This document shows positions 24,903-34,584 of a DNA stretch of 64,000 nt, in pieces. Position 1 is the first letter of the stretch. The number at the start of each line of letters is the position of its first letter. Under the pieces are notes generated by a model. The model saw only the letters and a program-made list of their open reading frames with translations. It did no database searches and was not told the DNA's origin. This stretch comes from Pisolithus tinctorius. Lineage: Eukaryota > Basidiomycota > Agaricomycetes > Boletales > Pisolithaceae. The translations under genes were made by a program, and so were the position numbers. Location of the stretch: assembly GCA_024663395.1 (NCBI GenBank), contig JANFAH010000008.1, positions 2,294,001 to 2,358,000 on the forward strand, written 5' to 3'.

Positions 24903-25796
24903 TTACGATGCATCCTCTACCACCCCCATCCATGGTGAGACATAGCCGCGGTCTGACTCGCATACCTGCCCCCCCAGCAACCACTGCACATCATACACAC
25001 CCAGCTGCCAGAAGAGGTCTTGTGGGGTTTGCGTAACACGAGGCGCTCCCTGCCTTTCCACCCACATTCCTTTTCCATTGCTAAGCGAACACACTCTTAA
25101 CTTGCAAGAGTTGTTGGTGTCATGGACTCGCTTGCATGCAACATAGTGAAAGCTGCGCAAAGAGTACTTCGCCAGCATCTTTAAATGCTTGACCTTGAAA
25201 TTTCTGTAATACACAGAGCCTGGATTGAGGATAGAGAGCCCCCGCAAGGTTAGGGCGGGATAGGCACAGAAGATATGGTCTGCGCTTATGAAGTTCATCA
25301 CCGCTGTACTGTGAAACTGAAATATTGGGGAGACCACCACATCAGTGTTCAACACTACGACGTCTATGTGATGATTCCCCTTGACCCAAGTAACGACGGA
25401 TGCGATGGCTGATTGGGAGTATATGGCAGTAGTCTTGTGCTTCCTTAGTATCTCATAACACTGATGCTTCAACAGGATTCTGAGATGTGGATAACAACGT
25501 TCGGGGACATAAATATCGAGATCTGTGGGTGTCCATTCCGTTGTGTTCTCAGGCAGGAGAACATGAAGTGCAGTAGATCCTGAGACGACTGCGTCACACA
25601 TATGCAAAATGTGCAGCAGAATGTCGGGGTCCTTGAAGAATGGCATCGCTATCTTGCGCATGCGATAGTGGAGATATCCTCGAACTGCGTTCGCATGCCA
25701 TCTACTAGCGGCAGCAAATGTCACAATGTCGTGCATGTCGCTGTAGGCCAGAATAGCCTGAACAAGCTCCAGGACGTTGGAAACAAGGGATGCCAT
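24903..25796 (-). CDS. F-box-like / nucleotidyltransferase-like protein
   Basis: A single open frame of 297 codons with ATG at 25794-25796 and a TATAAAAG box (25842-25849, minus strand) about 50 bp upstream. Residues about 5-45 resemble an F-box (VLELVQAILAYSDMHDIVTF). Residues about 70-100 read VVSGSTALHVLLP then TPTDLDIYVPERC, the GS...DxD pattern of nucleotidyltransferase folds. A later Asp in HIDVVVLNTDV could be a third acidic ligand. No partner gene is evident. The family is widespread in mushrooms by my recollection, but I know of no function. It could be an inactive nucleotidyltransferase fold or Helitron cargo. Confidence 0.6.
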   Translation of the reverse strand: MASLVSNVLELVQAILAYSDMHDIVTFAAASRWHANAVRGYLHYRMRKIAMPFFKDPDILLHILHMCDAVVSGSTALHVLLPENTTEWTPTDLDIYVPERCYPHLRILLKHQCYEILRKHKTTAIYSQSAIASVVTWVKGNHHIDVVVLNTDVVVSPIFQFHSTAVMNFISADHIFCAYPALTLRGLSILNPGSVYYRNFKVKHLKMLAKYSLRSFHYVACKRVHDTNNSCKLRVCSLSNGKGMWVERQGAPRVTQTPQDLFWQLGVYDVQWLLGGQVCESDRGYVSPWMGVVEDAS

Positions 25797-26226
25797 GTCG
25801 ACGATGTGGTGAGTCTCCTGAATTGCATCTCTTGTGTCTCTTTTATACTATGGGTATCTTTCAGGGGTTGCCTCGTTGGGGTGGGGCTCATGGTGCCCAG
25901 TAAGGCCGGTTGGCAGGGCATGCACCATAATGGTTGAGAATGTTGGATCATGGTCGGTCTCTGCAAGACCTAACAGTGGTCTGCTGTCTCAAACATTCAT
26001 AATTGCATGTTAACGTCTTTAATACATCGTTCTAGCGTCCATGCGTGTTTTCTGCATCTCATCCCCCATCTGCTGTACAGATTCCTCCCATCGTCCCTAA
26101 TTGTGTTCAGACTTCCATCATAGCTGCATTCGCTTCCTCGCTCGGTGTTGATTGCTCCTGCGGATGATGTCTTTCCAGCCTGTTGCTGTTTCAACAGGTG
26201 CACATGCATGTCAACTTGTGGAAAAC

Positions 26227-26577
26227 CTACTCTGTGTACACCTCAATGATATCGTGGATGTCCTCTTCGATATGAATGTCAATGGCCTGTTGCGGTGTCT
26301 GCATACACATGAACACATAACAGGCCTCGCCAGGATCTTGTGTGCGTTGGTTTTCATCAAAAAAGACATGATATACTCTGCCTTCGACGACAACCGACTC
26401 TCTTTTAACCTTCAGCGCTGCTCCGAAGAATGGACGCTCGTTATTGATTGCTACGGTGCGCAAGGCCTCGACACGCACTGTCAGCAGGCATGGCCCTGAA
26501 GGTCCTCCCATCACGAAGACCCAGACCCTGTAAGGGCTTTGAATGGAAAGCTCGATTGCCTCCTGTGTCTTGCTCAT
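26227..26577 (-). CDS. Unrecognised protein, family 1
   Basis: The ATG at 26575-26577 starts a 116-codon frame. SPYRVWVFVMGGPSGPCLLT, EGRVYHVFFDENQRTQDP, ACYVFMCMQTP and EEDIHDIIEV align position by position with the plus-strand gene at 24,033, so the two are diverged paralogues. It is small, with no transmembrane segment or metal motif. Function unknown. Confidence 0.5.
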   Translation of the reverse strand: MSKTQEAIELSIQSPYRVWVFVMGGPSGPCLLTVRVEALRTVAINNERPFFGAALKVKRESVVVEGRVYHVFFDENQRTQDPGEACYVFMCMQTPQQAIDIHIEEDIHDIIEVYTE

Positions 26578-26810
26578 CTCCGGCTTCAACTGATGCTATC
26601 AGGTGAACAGTTATCAGCAGCTGGCTTGCACCACTTACTATTGCAGACTCGTTCGAACTCCTGAGTCGTAAGAATGGGTCTTCACACAGTCAGCTTGATC
26701 TTGACGTTTTGAGGTTGGCATCTCCCCAATGTCAAGCCCCCTTACCAGGCAAGATCCCCAGTTCTTTGCATGGACACGTATGCTCATGCCTGCCCTAACA
26801 CTCGCATTCG

Positions 26811-26817
26811 TATAAAG
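26811..26817 (+). promoter_or_regulatory. TATA box (TATAAAG) of the interrupted gene
   Basis: TATAAAG lies 39 bp upstream of the ATG at 26856, a plausible spacing for a fungal core promoter with a short leader. Confidence 0.45.
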
Positions 26818-26855
26818 TAACACCATTGAGGTCAGTCCCCTCCCTCCGTGCTGTC

Positions 26856-27442
26856 ATGTCCGCTGACAAAAACTCCATGTCCAATGTACTTCTCGCTGCA
26901 CGTTCTCACCTTCTTCGGACAGGCTTGTACCTCGCAGATGAAACGCTCTGCGACAAAGTGCATTGGGTAGCTCATGGCTGCAGCCACACGTTGGCTCTAC
27001 TTCCACAGTACATGCCCGTCATCTGCGACAGTGCTAACAAGGCTGTCACGGATCTGACGGTGGCCACCGCCATGGTCAACATCATAACTGCGGGGACATC
27101 GTCCCCTGTCCCTGCGCCATCTGACTGCGCTACCTCCAAGAGCTCCATCATGGTCACTGATCCCATCGACGGCACACACGACTCACCTGCTGTGGCTCCT
27201 ATCACATCATCCAATGGCTCCCTCGGGGTCGATCTTGGTGCGGACGACACCACAGCTGCTCCCCATGTCTTAGCATGTCTTGCTGCCATTGTGCGTGTGG
27301 ACAGCAAAGATTTCTGGCTGTCCGCAGATGGGGGTTATCAAGGACCCAACCACATCTCCAAGGAGATCATCGAGGTCAAACTGTCTTGTGCCATCTGTGC
27401 TCCATGTGCTGTGGGCGTGCTCAATGACGACTTCACCTCCAT
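26856..27442 (+). pseudogene. Unrecognised gene, 5' part, interrupted by the Gypsy element
   Basis: The ATG is at 26856-26858. The protein begins MSADKNSMSNVLLAARSHLL and contains KVHWVAHGCSHTLALLPQY, a low-complexity Ser/Thr/Asp-rich linker, SADGGYQGPNHISKEIIEVK and CAICAPCAVGVLNDDFTS. The Gypsy insertion splits it after TCCAT at 27442. Removing the element plus one copy of the 5-bp target duplication (5,838 bp, a multiple of three) leaves the frame open into 33,281 onward. So it was intact when hit. Function unknown. Confidence 0.6.
27438..27442. repeat. Target-site duplication TCCAT, left copy
   Basis: TCCAT directly precedes the left LTR and the same five bases follow the right LTR at 33276-33280. 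Five bp is the usual size for Gypsy elements. Confidence 0.95.
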
Positions 27443-27827
27443 TGTTACGATACGTACTCTTTTTCCTTTCTTTTCATCTTATCTAATCTCTCCGTCTTAT
27501 CTTATCTCTTGGACTCGGTCCGGACTCCAGTCTAGGCCTCGCCTCACCTTCGCCTTGCTCCTCCCTTCTAGTACGTTCCGCTCCACTATGATATCATTAT
27601 GACATCACTATGATGTCACGATCCTCATGTATGCCTCACCATAGCCTCATGTACCATAGTATAAGTACTGCCGTTCAATCACCCAACTAGCTCTAAGCTA
27701 GTTCATTTGGGTCTTCGAGTCCTAAAGTCGCCTGCTTCTAAAGCCGTCTCCTCATCTTTTCCTTTCTCTTCTCTGTTGGTTCTTGGTGCGAGCCTACAAC
27801 AAACCCTGTTGTTTAGGTCTCGTCACA
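27443..27827 (+). repeat. 5' LTR, 385 bp
   Basis: Starts TGTTACGATACG and ends GTCTCGTCACA (TG...CA). It differs from the 3' LTR only at 27529, 27627 and 27641, each A where the 3' LTR has G in a CpG. Confidence 0.97.
27660..27705 (+). promoter_or_regulatory. LTR promoter: TATA box and predicted transcript start
   Basis: TATAAGTA at 27660-27667 lies 35 bp before AAGCTAGTTCA (27695-27705). That 11-mer is the exact reverse complement of the sequence just inside the LTR (27830-27840), which is expected of the first bases of a self-priming transcript. The start site is inferred, not observed. Confidence 0.6.
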
Positions 27828-27829
27828 CT

Positions 27830-27840
27830 TGAACTAGCTT
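27830..27840 (+). other. Probable self-priming primer binding site
   Basis: TGAACTAGCTT starts two bases after the LTR. It is perfectly complementary over 11 nt to 27695-27705 in the LTR, and the match stops at both ends. In Tf1-type elements the first 11 nt of the mRNA fold back to prime reverse transcription at such a site. I saw no tRNA-like 3' end that fits better. Confidence 0.65.
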
Positions 27841-28134
27841 CTTATCGTTGTACCCTCACACCCGTCGTCACCATTCCTCATTTCCTTCGCGAAGGCTCGT
27901 GGGTGTACTCGCCAAGTCCCCCAGCCTCTGAACCCAACCCGAACCTCTTCGTCCCATACATCCCTGAGCGTCGTTCGCTCACCCCGCTCTTCGATCACAA
28001 CCTCTACTCCCTTCCACCACCCCCTTCTTACCCCTTCTCCACCGAGTCCGTCTTCCCTTGTTCGCTTCCTGCTGAACCCCAGCAACCCCGCTACAACCTC
28101 CGCCCCCGTCACACTCTAAAACGCCCAGATCGCT

Positions 28135-29193
28135 ATGGAAGGCGTTCACGACCAGCTTACCGAGCTCTGCGATACTCTCGACGCTCTTCGAGACGAAAAC
28201 TACAGACTAAGCAACGAGCTAAGAGATGCTCAAGGAACGATCGCGACCATTGAGGGTCAGCAAAATCAGTGGAATGCCCTCCCCGCCGATGTCATTCAAA
28301 GGAGGATTGAAGTAATGGCTGATCCGGGTCAGTATGCCGGTGATCGTGCCAAGTTTTCAGAATGGTGGGTGAAAATGAAGGTGTGGGTCGCACAGAATAG
28401 AACCGCCCTGCCCACCACCCAAGATAAGTGCACTGCGGTGTGGTCCCATATGACAGGCCCTGTAGCTGGAAGATTCGCTCAGGCCAAGTTCTCGCTCGCA
28501 ATTGTCACTGGAGTATGGCCTGACATGGCCGAAATGATTGAAGACATTGATAGGTTCTTCGCCCCTCAAACAGACGTTGAGTGGGCCAAAGCACAGATGC
28601 GCACTATGCGTCAAGGAAACTCTCGCTATGAAGAATTCTATGCCAAATTCGAGTCCCTGAAGGTACAGGGACGTGTTACTGATGAAACCGCTGGCTTCTT
28701 GCTGGAAAACGCTGTTCACCCTGCCATCGTGAAGGAGGCCCTAAGGAGGGGATACACTCAGGGTGACTACCTCCAGATGACCGTCGCCTTTCGAGAAGCC
28801 GCCCTTGCCAGGGACTGCTTCAAACTCCTATATAATCACTACCCCGATGAACCCGCTCCCCGCTCCTCTTACGGCCGCCCTTCATACTCCCCCCGTTTTA
28901 CTCCTACCGGCACTCAGCCCGGTCGTGGCGCCCCTATGGAAATAGGCGCTGCTCGCTTCCCTCCTCGTCCCGTCCCTTCCCACGTCAAGTGCTTCGACTG
29001 CCAGGGAAATCATTACAAACGTGATTGTCCCCGTGCCAAAGGAAAGGGCCCTGCTAGACCCAACATATGAGAAGTAACCCAGGAGGCTCAAGAGACCACT
29101 CTCCGTCAAATGTCGTTTGAAGAAATGCAGGCCTTCTTCTACGACAAACAGATCAACGAGATGAAGAGCCAGGGAAAAGAGTTTGGCCAGTAG
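28135..29193 (+). CDS. gag: Gypsy Gag with CCHC zinc knuckle, in-frame TGA
   Basis: The ATG is at 28135. The capsid-like part has WVKMKVWVAQNR, FFAPQTDVEWAKAQ and YTQGDYLQMTVAFREAAL. The zinc knuckle is CFDCQGNHYKRDCP (C-x2-C-x4-H-x4-C) near the end. A TGA at 29068-29070 stops the frame after GKGPARPNI, but the same frame stays open for 40 further codons to TAG 29191-29193, so the stop is probably a mutation. A slippery G GGA AAA precedes the TAG and leads to pol in the -1 frame. Confidence 0.88.
29172..29178 (+). promoter_or_regulatory. Candidate -1 ribosomal frameshift heptamer G GGA AAA
   Basis: In the gag frame the codons are caG GGA AAA (29170-29178), an X XXY YYZ heptamer, 12 bases before the gag TAG at 29191. 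Slipping back one base enters the pol frame, open from here to the TGA at 29736. Whether a downstream stem-loop exists was not tested. Confidence 0.5.
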
Positions 29194-32100
29194 AGGATCG
29201 GGTCTCCACTGGCTACGTATATAATAAGTTTTCTGTCTTAGGCATTGACGATTTCTCTACCGAGCAGGATATATTTAACTCGGAGATTACTGTACCATCT
29301 GAAGAGGCGACCCCAGTGGGTGCGGCCGCGGATGTAAAACTGCCGGTGCTTAATTCCTCTTGCGATAAAAATAAGAACACGCCTATCCAGAAAACAAAAG
29401 AAACCCCGAAGATAAGAACAGCAGATCCGAAGGCAGAATTGGAGTTAGAGGTAGTGTTGGAAGGACGAGAAAAGAAGTGGAGTGTAAAAGCGTTGGTGGA
29501 CTCCGGAGCCAATGACACCTTCCTGGACAAGAAATGGGCCGATGAAAATGATGTCCCGCTGATCAAGCTTGGTCACCCTGTCGCCGTCCTTAATGTTGAT
29601 GGAACCCCTAACGTGGCAGGCAATATCACCCACGTCGCCTCCCTCGTAATGAACTACCAGGGCCACCGAGAGTCTGTCTGGGCTCAGGTCACCACGCTTG
29701 GCATGCACCCTCTGATACTCGGCTACACCTGGCTATGAAAACACAACCCAGAGGTGTGTTGGGAAACCAAGCAGGTGAAGTTGTCCCGTTGTCCTCGCGA
29801 GTGTCATGATCTGGCTCCAAAAACAAGAGCGGAGAGGATAGCAGAAGAACAGGAGTCACAGGACATGGAATATCTTTATCCGAAGCTCTGCTCCACCAGG
29901 ATCCGAGCTGGTACTACGGAAGAACTCGTCCCAAAGGAATACCACCAATACCTGAAGGTCTTCTCAAAAGAAGAGTCAGAAAGAATGCCACTTCGTAAAC
30001 CGTGGGACCATGCCATCGACCTTAAAGAGACCTTTGCTCCCAAATGTGGTCGTCTTATCCCGCTCTCTGTAGAAGAACAAAAGGAAGTGTCGGATTTCCT
30101 TGAGGACCAGCTACGAAAGGGCTACATCCACCCTTCCAAGTCGCCGCAAACCTCGCCGGTGTTCTTTGTGCCGAAGAAGGATGGGAAGAAGCGTATGGTG
30201 CAGGACTACCGATACCTCAATGAACACACGGTTAAAAACGCATACCCTCTTCCTCTCATCTCTCAGCTTGTCGATAAACTCAAGGGCTGCAAACTCTTCA
30301 CCAAGATGGACCTCCGATGGGGATACAACAACGTCCGTGTCAAGGAGGGAGACGAGTGGAAGGCCGCCTTCGTAACCCATAAGGGGGCTTATGAACCTCT
30401 GGTCATGTACTTTGGCCTCTGCAACTCGCCGTCTACTTTCCAAAACATGATGAACGACATCTTTGGTGACATGGAGGATGTCCTGGTGGTCTATATCGAC
30501 GACCTGATGATCTTCACAAAGACAGACGATGAAAAGGAGCATGACAGGATCATCCTAGAGGTGTTAAAGAGACTGGAGGAAAACGATCTCTTCGTCAAAC
30601 CAGAGAAGTGCTTCTTCAAGCAGAAGCAGGTAGAGTTCTTGGGCATGGTAGTTGGAACTGATGGAGTCAGCATGGATAAGAGCAAGGTGAAAGCCATTAC
30701 GGAGTGGCCAGTCCCTACGAAGGTCCGCTCGGTGCGAGCTTTCTTGGGCCTAGCGAACTTCTATCGCCGCTTCATCAAGGACTTCGCACAGGTCGCTCGT
30801 CCACTCAACGACCTCACAAGAAAGGATCAACTTTGGATCTGGGGACCCCGAGAACAGCAGGCCTTCGACGCTTTGAAACTCGCCTTTACCACTGCCCCTG
30901 TCCTTGCGTTCCTGGATCAGGACAGGGAGTTCTGTCTGGAAACCGATGCCTCTGACTTTGCCACCGGTGCTGTCCTCTCCGTGAAGTGTGAAGATGATCT
31001 CTGGCGACCTGTCGCCTTTTACTCCCACTCCATGTCTCCCCCAGAACGGAACTACCAGGTCTTCGACAAGGAGATGCTGGCCATAATTCGTGCCCTGGAA
31101 ACGTGGCGACACTACCTCGAGGCCACCCCTTATCAGTTTGAAATCTGGACGGATCACGCAAACCTCCAGTATTTCATGAAGGCGCAGAACCTGGACTGTC
31201 GCCAGGCACGCTGGGCACAGTATCTCTCTCGCTTCAACTACAAGCTGGTGTACAAGCCCAGGTCTTCAATGGCTAAGGCTGACGCCCTTTCTAGGAGAGA
31301 GGATCACGAGCCGAAAGGGTCAGATAATCAAGGAGTCACATTACTCGATCCCTCCAGAGTGGCAGCTACCCTGGTGGTAGGAGAGGACACTGACCTTCTC
31401 GTCGCCCTGAAGTCCGCCTCCTCGGTAACACCGCAACCCGAAGGTTCTGTCCTCACAGAGGGATTGTATGTCTGTCAAGGGAAGGTCTATGTTCCACCCG
31501 CTGTCAGGATGCACTGCCTCGAAAAACATCACGACACCCCAGTCGCAGGACACCCTGGTTGGAAAAAGACCCTGGAACTCGTTTCCCGTAACTATGTCTG
31601 GCCGGGAATGACAGCCACTGTCAGAGACTACGTCTCAGCATGTCATCGCTGCCAGATGGCTAAGAGTTCCAGGACTCCCCCTGCAGGAAAGCTCCTTCCG
31701 AACCCTGTTCCAGAACGCCCATGGACTGACATCTCGGTTGACTTCATGGAGTTACCAGAGGCACAGGGCTTCGACAATGTCATGGTGGTGGTGGACAGGT
31801 TCTCGAAGGAGGTGGTCTTTGCCCCCACTACCAAAGAGGTTTCCTCACTTCAAACTGCGGAACTCTTTCGGGATCATGTGTGGACCCAGCACGGACTACC
31901 TTCCTCTGTCATCTCGGATCGGGGCCCCCAGTTTGCCAGTGCTTTCACCACTGAGCTTTGCAGGATGCTCGGGGTCAAACCCAAGCTCTCCACCGCCTTT
32001 CATCCTCAAACAGATGGTCAGACAGAACGCCTTAACCAGGACCTGCAGCAGTATCTCCGCCTCTTCGTCAATGACCAACAGGATTCTTGGCCTTCTTGGC

Positions 32101-32879
32101 TTAAGGTCGCCCAGTTCTCCTATAATAACACGCGACAGGAGTCTACTGGCAAAAGCCCCTTCTCGGTCACTCGTTCCTACACCCCTAGGATGGGAGTGGA
32201 ACCCTTCCTTTCCAAGGCGGAGGCGGCTACAGATCATGCCATTGACCTCGCTAAGGTTCTGGAAGATACAAAGAAGGCTCTGAATAAAGCTGCAGAACGG
32301 ATGAAGGTGTCTGCAGATGTGTCTCGTTCTGACGCCCCTTCCTACTCGGTTGGTGACATGGTCTGGCTGGAGACTTCCCGCATCTCTCTCTCTGGCCACC
32401 CTTCCAGAAAACTCACAGAACGATGGATCGGCCCCTATAGGGTTGTCTCACTCAAGCCCAATGCAGTAGAACTAAAGCTTCCAAAAACCCTCAAAATCCA
32501 TCCTGTCGTTAACGTCTCTCGGGTTAAGCCGTACAAGGGACCTTTGGAGGGCCAAACTGTTACCTGTCCAGGACCAGTGGTGCGACACGAGGGCGACGAG
32601 GAGTTTGAGGTGGATTATGTCGCCGACTCTCGCCTAAAACGGAACAGGCTTGAATACCTCGTCCATTGGAAGGGCTACCATGACAAGGATCGCACCTGGG
32701 AACCTGAGTCTGCTTTGAAGTCTGCCCCTGGTGCTGTCAGGGACTTCCACCGTCGTAATCCTTCCACTCCTTGGAAACTCCGTGGCATGGATTCCTCCCT
32801 TTTCTCCTCCCTCTTCAAACCCCTGGAGAACTTTACTGACACTGTCCCTACCTTCAATCGCCTGGAAGTCGATTTCTAA
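29178..32879 (+). CDS. pol: Gypsy Pol: protease, RT, RNase H, integrase, chromodomain
   Basis: This is the frame entered by -1 shift. The aspartic protease has ALVDSGANDTFL (about 29,490-29,525). A TGA at 29736-29738 falls after LGYTWL, in frame with the rest. Reverse transcriptase carries FTKMDLRWGYNNVRV and the active-site YIDD at 30492-30503. RNase H has LETDASDFATGAVL and WTDHANLQYF. Integrase has the zinc region (H...H, CHRCQMAKSS), core WTDISVDFMELPE, VISDRGPQFAS and HPQTDGQTERLNQ (DDE). The C-terminus is a chromodomain (EYLVHWKGYHDKDRTWEPES, about 32,650-32,715). TAA at 32877-32879. The full set is present, so only the TGA blocks function. Confidence 0.95.
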
Positions 32880-32890
32880 GGAGGGGATAG
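32878..32890 (+). other. Polypurine tract
   Basis: AAGGAGGGGATAG ends directly at the 3' LTR, the usual place for priming of plus-strand DNA. It overlaps the pol stop codon. Confidence 0.75.
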
Positions 32891-33275
32891 TGTTACGATA
32901 CGTACTCTTTTTCCTTTCTTTTCATCTTATCTAATCTCTCCGTCTTATCTTATCTCTTGGACTCGGTCCGGACTCCGGTCTAGGCCTCGCCTCACCTTCG
33001 CCTTGCTCCTCCCTTCTAGTACGTTCCGCTCCACTATGATATCATTATGACATCACTATGATGTCACGATCCTCGTGTATGCCTCACCGTAGCCTCATGT
33101 ACCATAGTATAAGTACTGCCGTTCAATCACCCAACTAGCTCTAAGCTAGTTCATTTGGGTCTTCGAGTCCTAAAGTCGCCTGCTTCTAAAGCCGTCTCCT
33201 CATCTTTTCCTTTCTCTTCTCTGTTGGTTCTTGGTGCGAGCCTACAACAAACCCTGTTGTTTAGGTCTCGTCACA
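32891..33275 (+). repeat. 3' LTR, 385 bp
   Basis: Identical to the left LTR except G at 32977, 33075 and 33089, and followed by the TCCAT duplication (33276-33280). Confidence 0.97.
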
Positions 33276-33280
33276 TCCAT

Positions 33281-33925
33281 CGTCTCTAATCTCCGTCTTT
33301 TGCAAGATCGTTGTGTCACGCCTGGATACAGCCCCAGGAAAAGTTTCTTCTCAGCAGACAGCTTTGGCAATCTGCGCTTCAAAGTACATCACACCTTTCT
33401 AGAGGTACGTTCATCCATGCCTGCGACAGGCAAGTCACCATCCTCACCAATGCCTGTCGTTAGCTGCTCGAGGGTACGCAGACTACGGACGAACACATCG
33501 AAGGGTCAACTGGTGATGGTAAGATGGTTCAACATAGGCCCATGAAGAGAACGCTGACATATTCCAAAGTTGATAGGCTCTTCACCTTTGAGAATTGGCC
33601 TCTCACTAAAGAAAAGAATTGTGCGGAGCTTCTTGCATTAAAGACAACTCATCGCTTGGTACCCATGGCGGCCATGGACGTTTCTGGCCACTGGGTGAGT
33701 CCCTACGCTTATCGCTGCTGTCTGCAAGGTGCCATAGTCGAACTCCACTTCACATTCTCTCACTGGGGAATTGCAAGGAACAAGCAGGACGTCTATGCAG
33801 CCAACATCATCTTCATGCACGTTCTCGTCCCTCCTCATGCTTTCTCCATGCCTGCAAATAAACGGTTGGCGCCAGCGCCTGTGGTCGCCTCCGAATCCAC
33901 TACCAAGAAGAGTCGCTGTGGTTGA
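33281..33925 (+). pseudogene. Unrecognised gene, 3' part after the Gypsy insertion
   Basis: Continues the frame left at 27442 (VSNLRLLQDRC, YSPRKSFFSADSFGNLRF, KVHHTFLEVR). Near 33,520 the frame passes to one with KRTLTYSKVDRLFTFENWPL, ELLALKTTHRLVPM, VSPYAYRCCLQGAIVELHF and IIFMHVLVPPH, ending in a basic KKSRCG tail at TGA 33923-33925. No intron of reasonable length joins the two frames, so either a base is lost or these are two genes, the second starting at ATG 33524. The C-terminus looks nuclear (basic), but I do not know the function. Confidence 0.5.
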
Positions 33926-34546
33926 GCAGTGTAGACCAATGTTATCAAGCAATAACCCGTCTAGCAAAAGACTTTGACGTAGAGTACTTACAATGCTGTT
34001 AGTACTAGTCGGACTAGAAGACTGTGTTCACACTACAGACGATGGACGCTATTCATAGAAAGAGCACTGTAGACTACATGCTATGAAAGGTCCTGTGAGA
34101 TTTATCTGTCACGATTGAGATGCTTGCGTGCCAATAGCAAGCAAGGTTAGCGCCAACGCAGGCGGCACTTCCCGAGTAACTAGATCGTCCAGTTTTGTGG
34201 GGTTTGTGTTCTCGTTTCATACATGCTGAATTCCTGAAGTCAACCAAAATGGCCATTACGAAGAACATACAAGAAGCTGGCGTGGGAGCATCAAGACCAC
34301 CACACACATATCGATACCATCTTCAGCACATCATCACGGACTGAATTGCTACCGCAACACTCATGTCTGGCATGGAGAATTGTTAGAGTTTAGGTCGTTG
34401 ATTGGCGTGGAGTTCGATATATAAAAAAGAAAAAGAAAGACATGACTGCTGACTGCAGTAAGCTAGACCCAAAGCAGAGATTTTAGCATGTATTGTACAA
34501 GTAGCTTTACATACATACATACATACCAACAGCCCTCCGGGCGCTT
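33926..34546. other. Intergenic; possible remnant of a membrane-protein exon
   Basis: No clear gene. A minus-strand stretch at 34,215-34,300 (MFFVMAILVDFRNSA) resembles the reverse strand of 14,530-14,600, so a diverged fragment of the 9-16 kb block may lie here. The left arm of the Helitron inverted repeat begins abruptly at 34,547. Confidence 0.35.
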
Positions 34547-34584
34547 GTCTGCACCCTCGCATCAATAATTACAATGACGTTGTC

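Larger units (their letters stand above)
27443..33275 (+). mobile_element. Chromodomain Gypsy LTR retrotransposon (Tf1/sushi type)
   Basis: A 5,833-bp element with 385-bp LTRs, a 5-bp TCCAT duplication, gag, protease, reverse transcriptase, RNase H, integrase and a C-terminal chromodomain. The LTRs differ at three positions, so it is young. Coding capacity is complete except for two in-frame TGA codons (29068-29070 and 29736-29738). The chromodomain and the probable self-priming PBS place it with Tf1/sushi chromoviruses, fungal elements transmitted vertically and targeted to chromatin marks. Confidence 0.95.

Noticed and set aside
27828..27850. tRNA-primed PBS for the Gypsy element
   Set aside because: No TGG-starting tRNA 3'-end complement follows the LTR, whereas the 11-nt self-complement is exact.
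34074..34400. Another copy of the membrane-protein family
   Set aside because: Only one helix-like stretch (VMAILVDFRNSA) resembles 14.5 kb; too short to call a gene.
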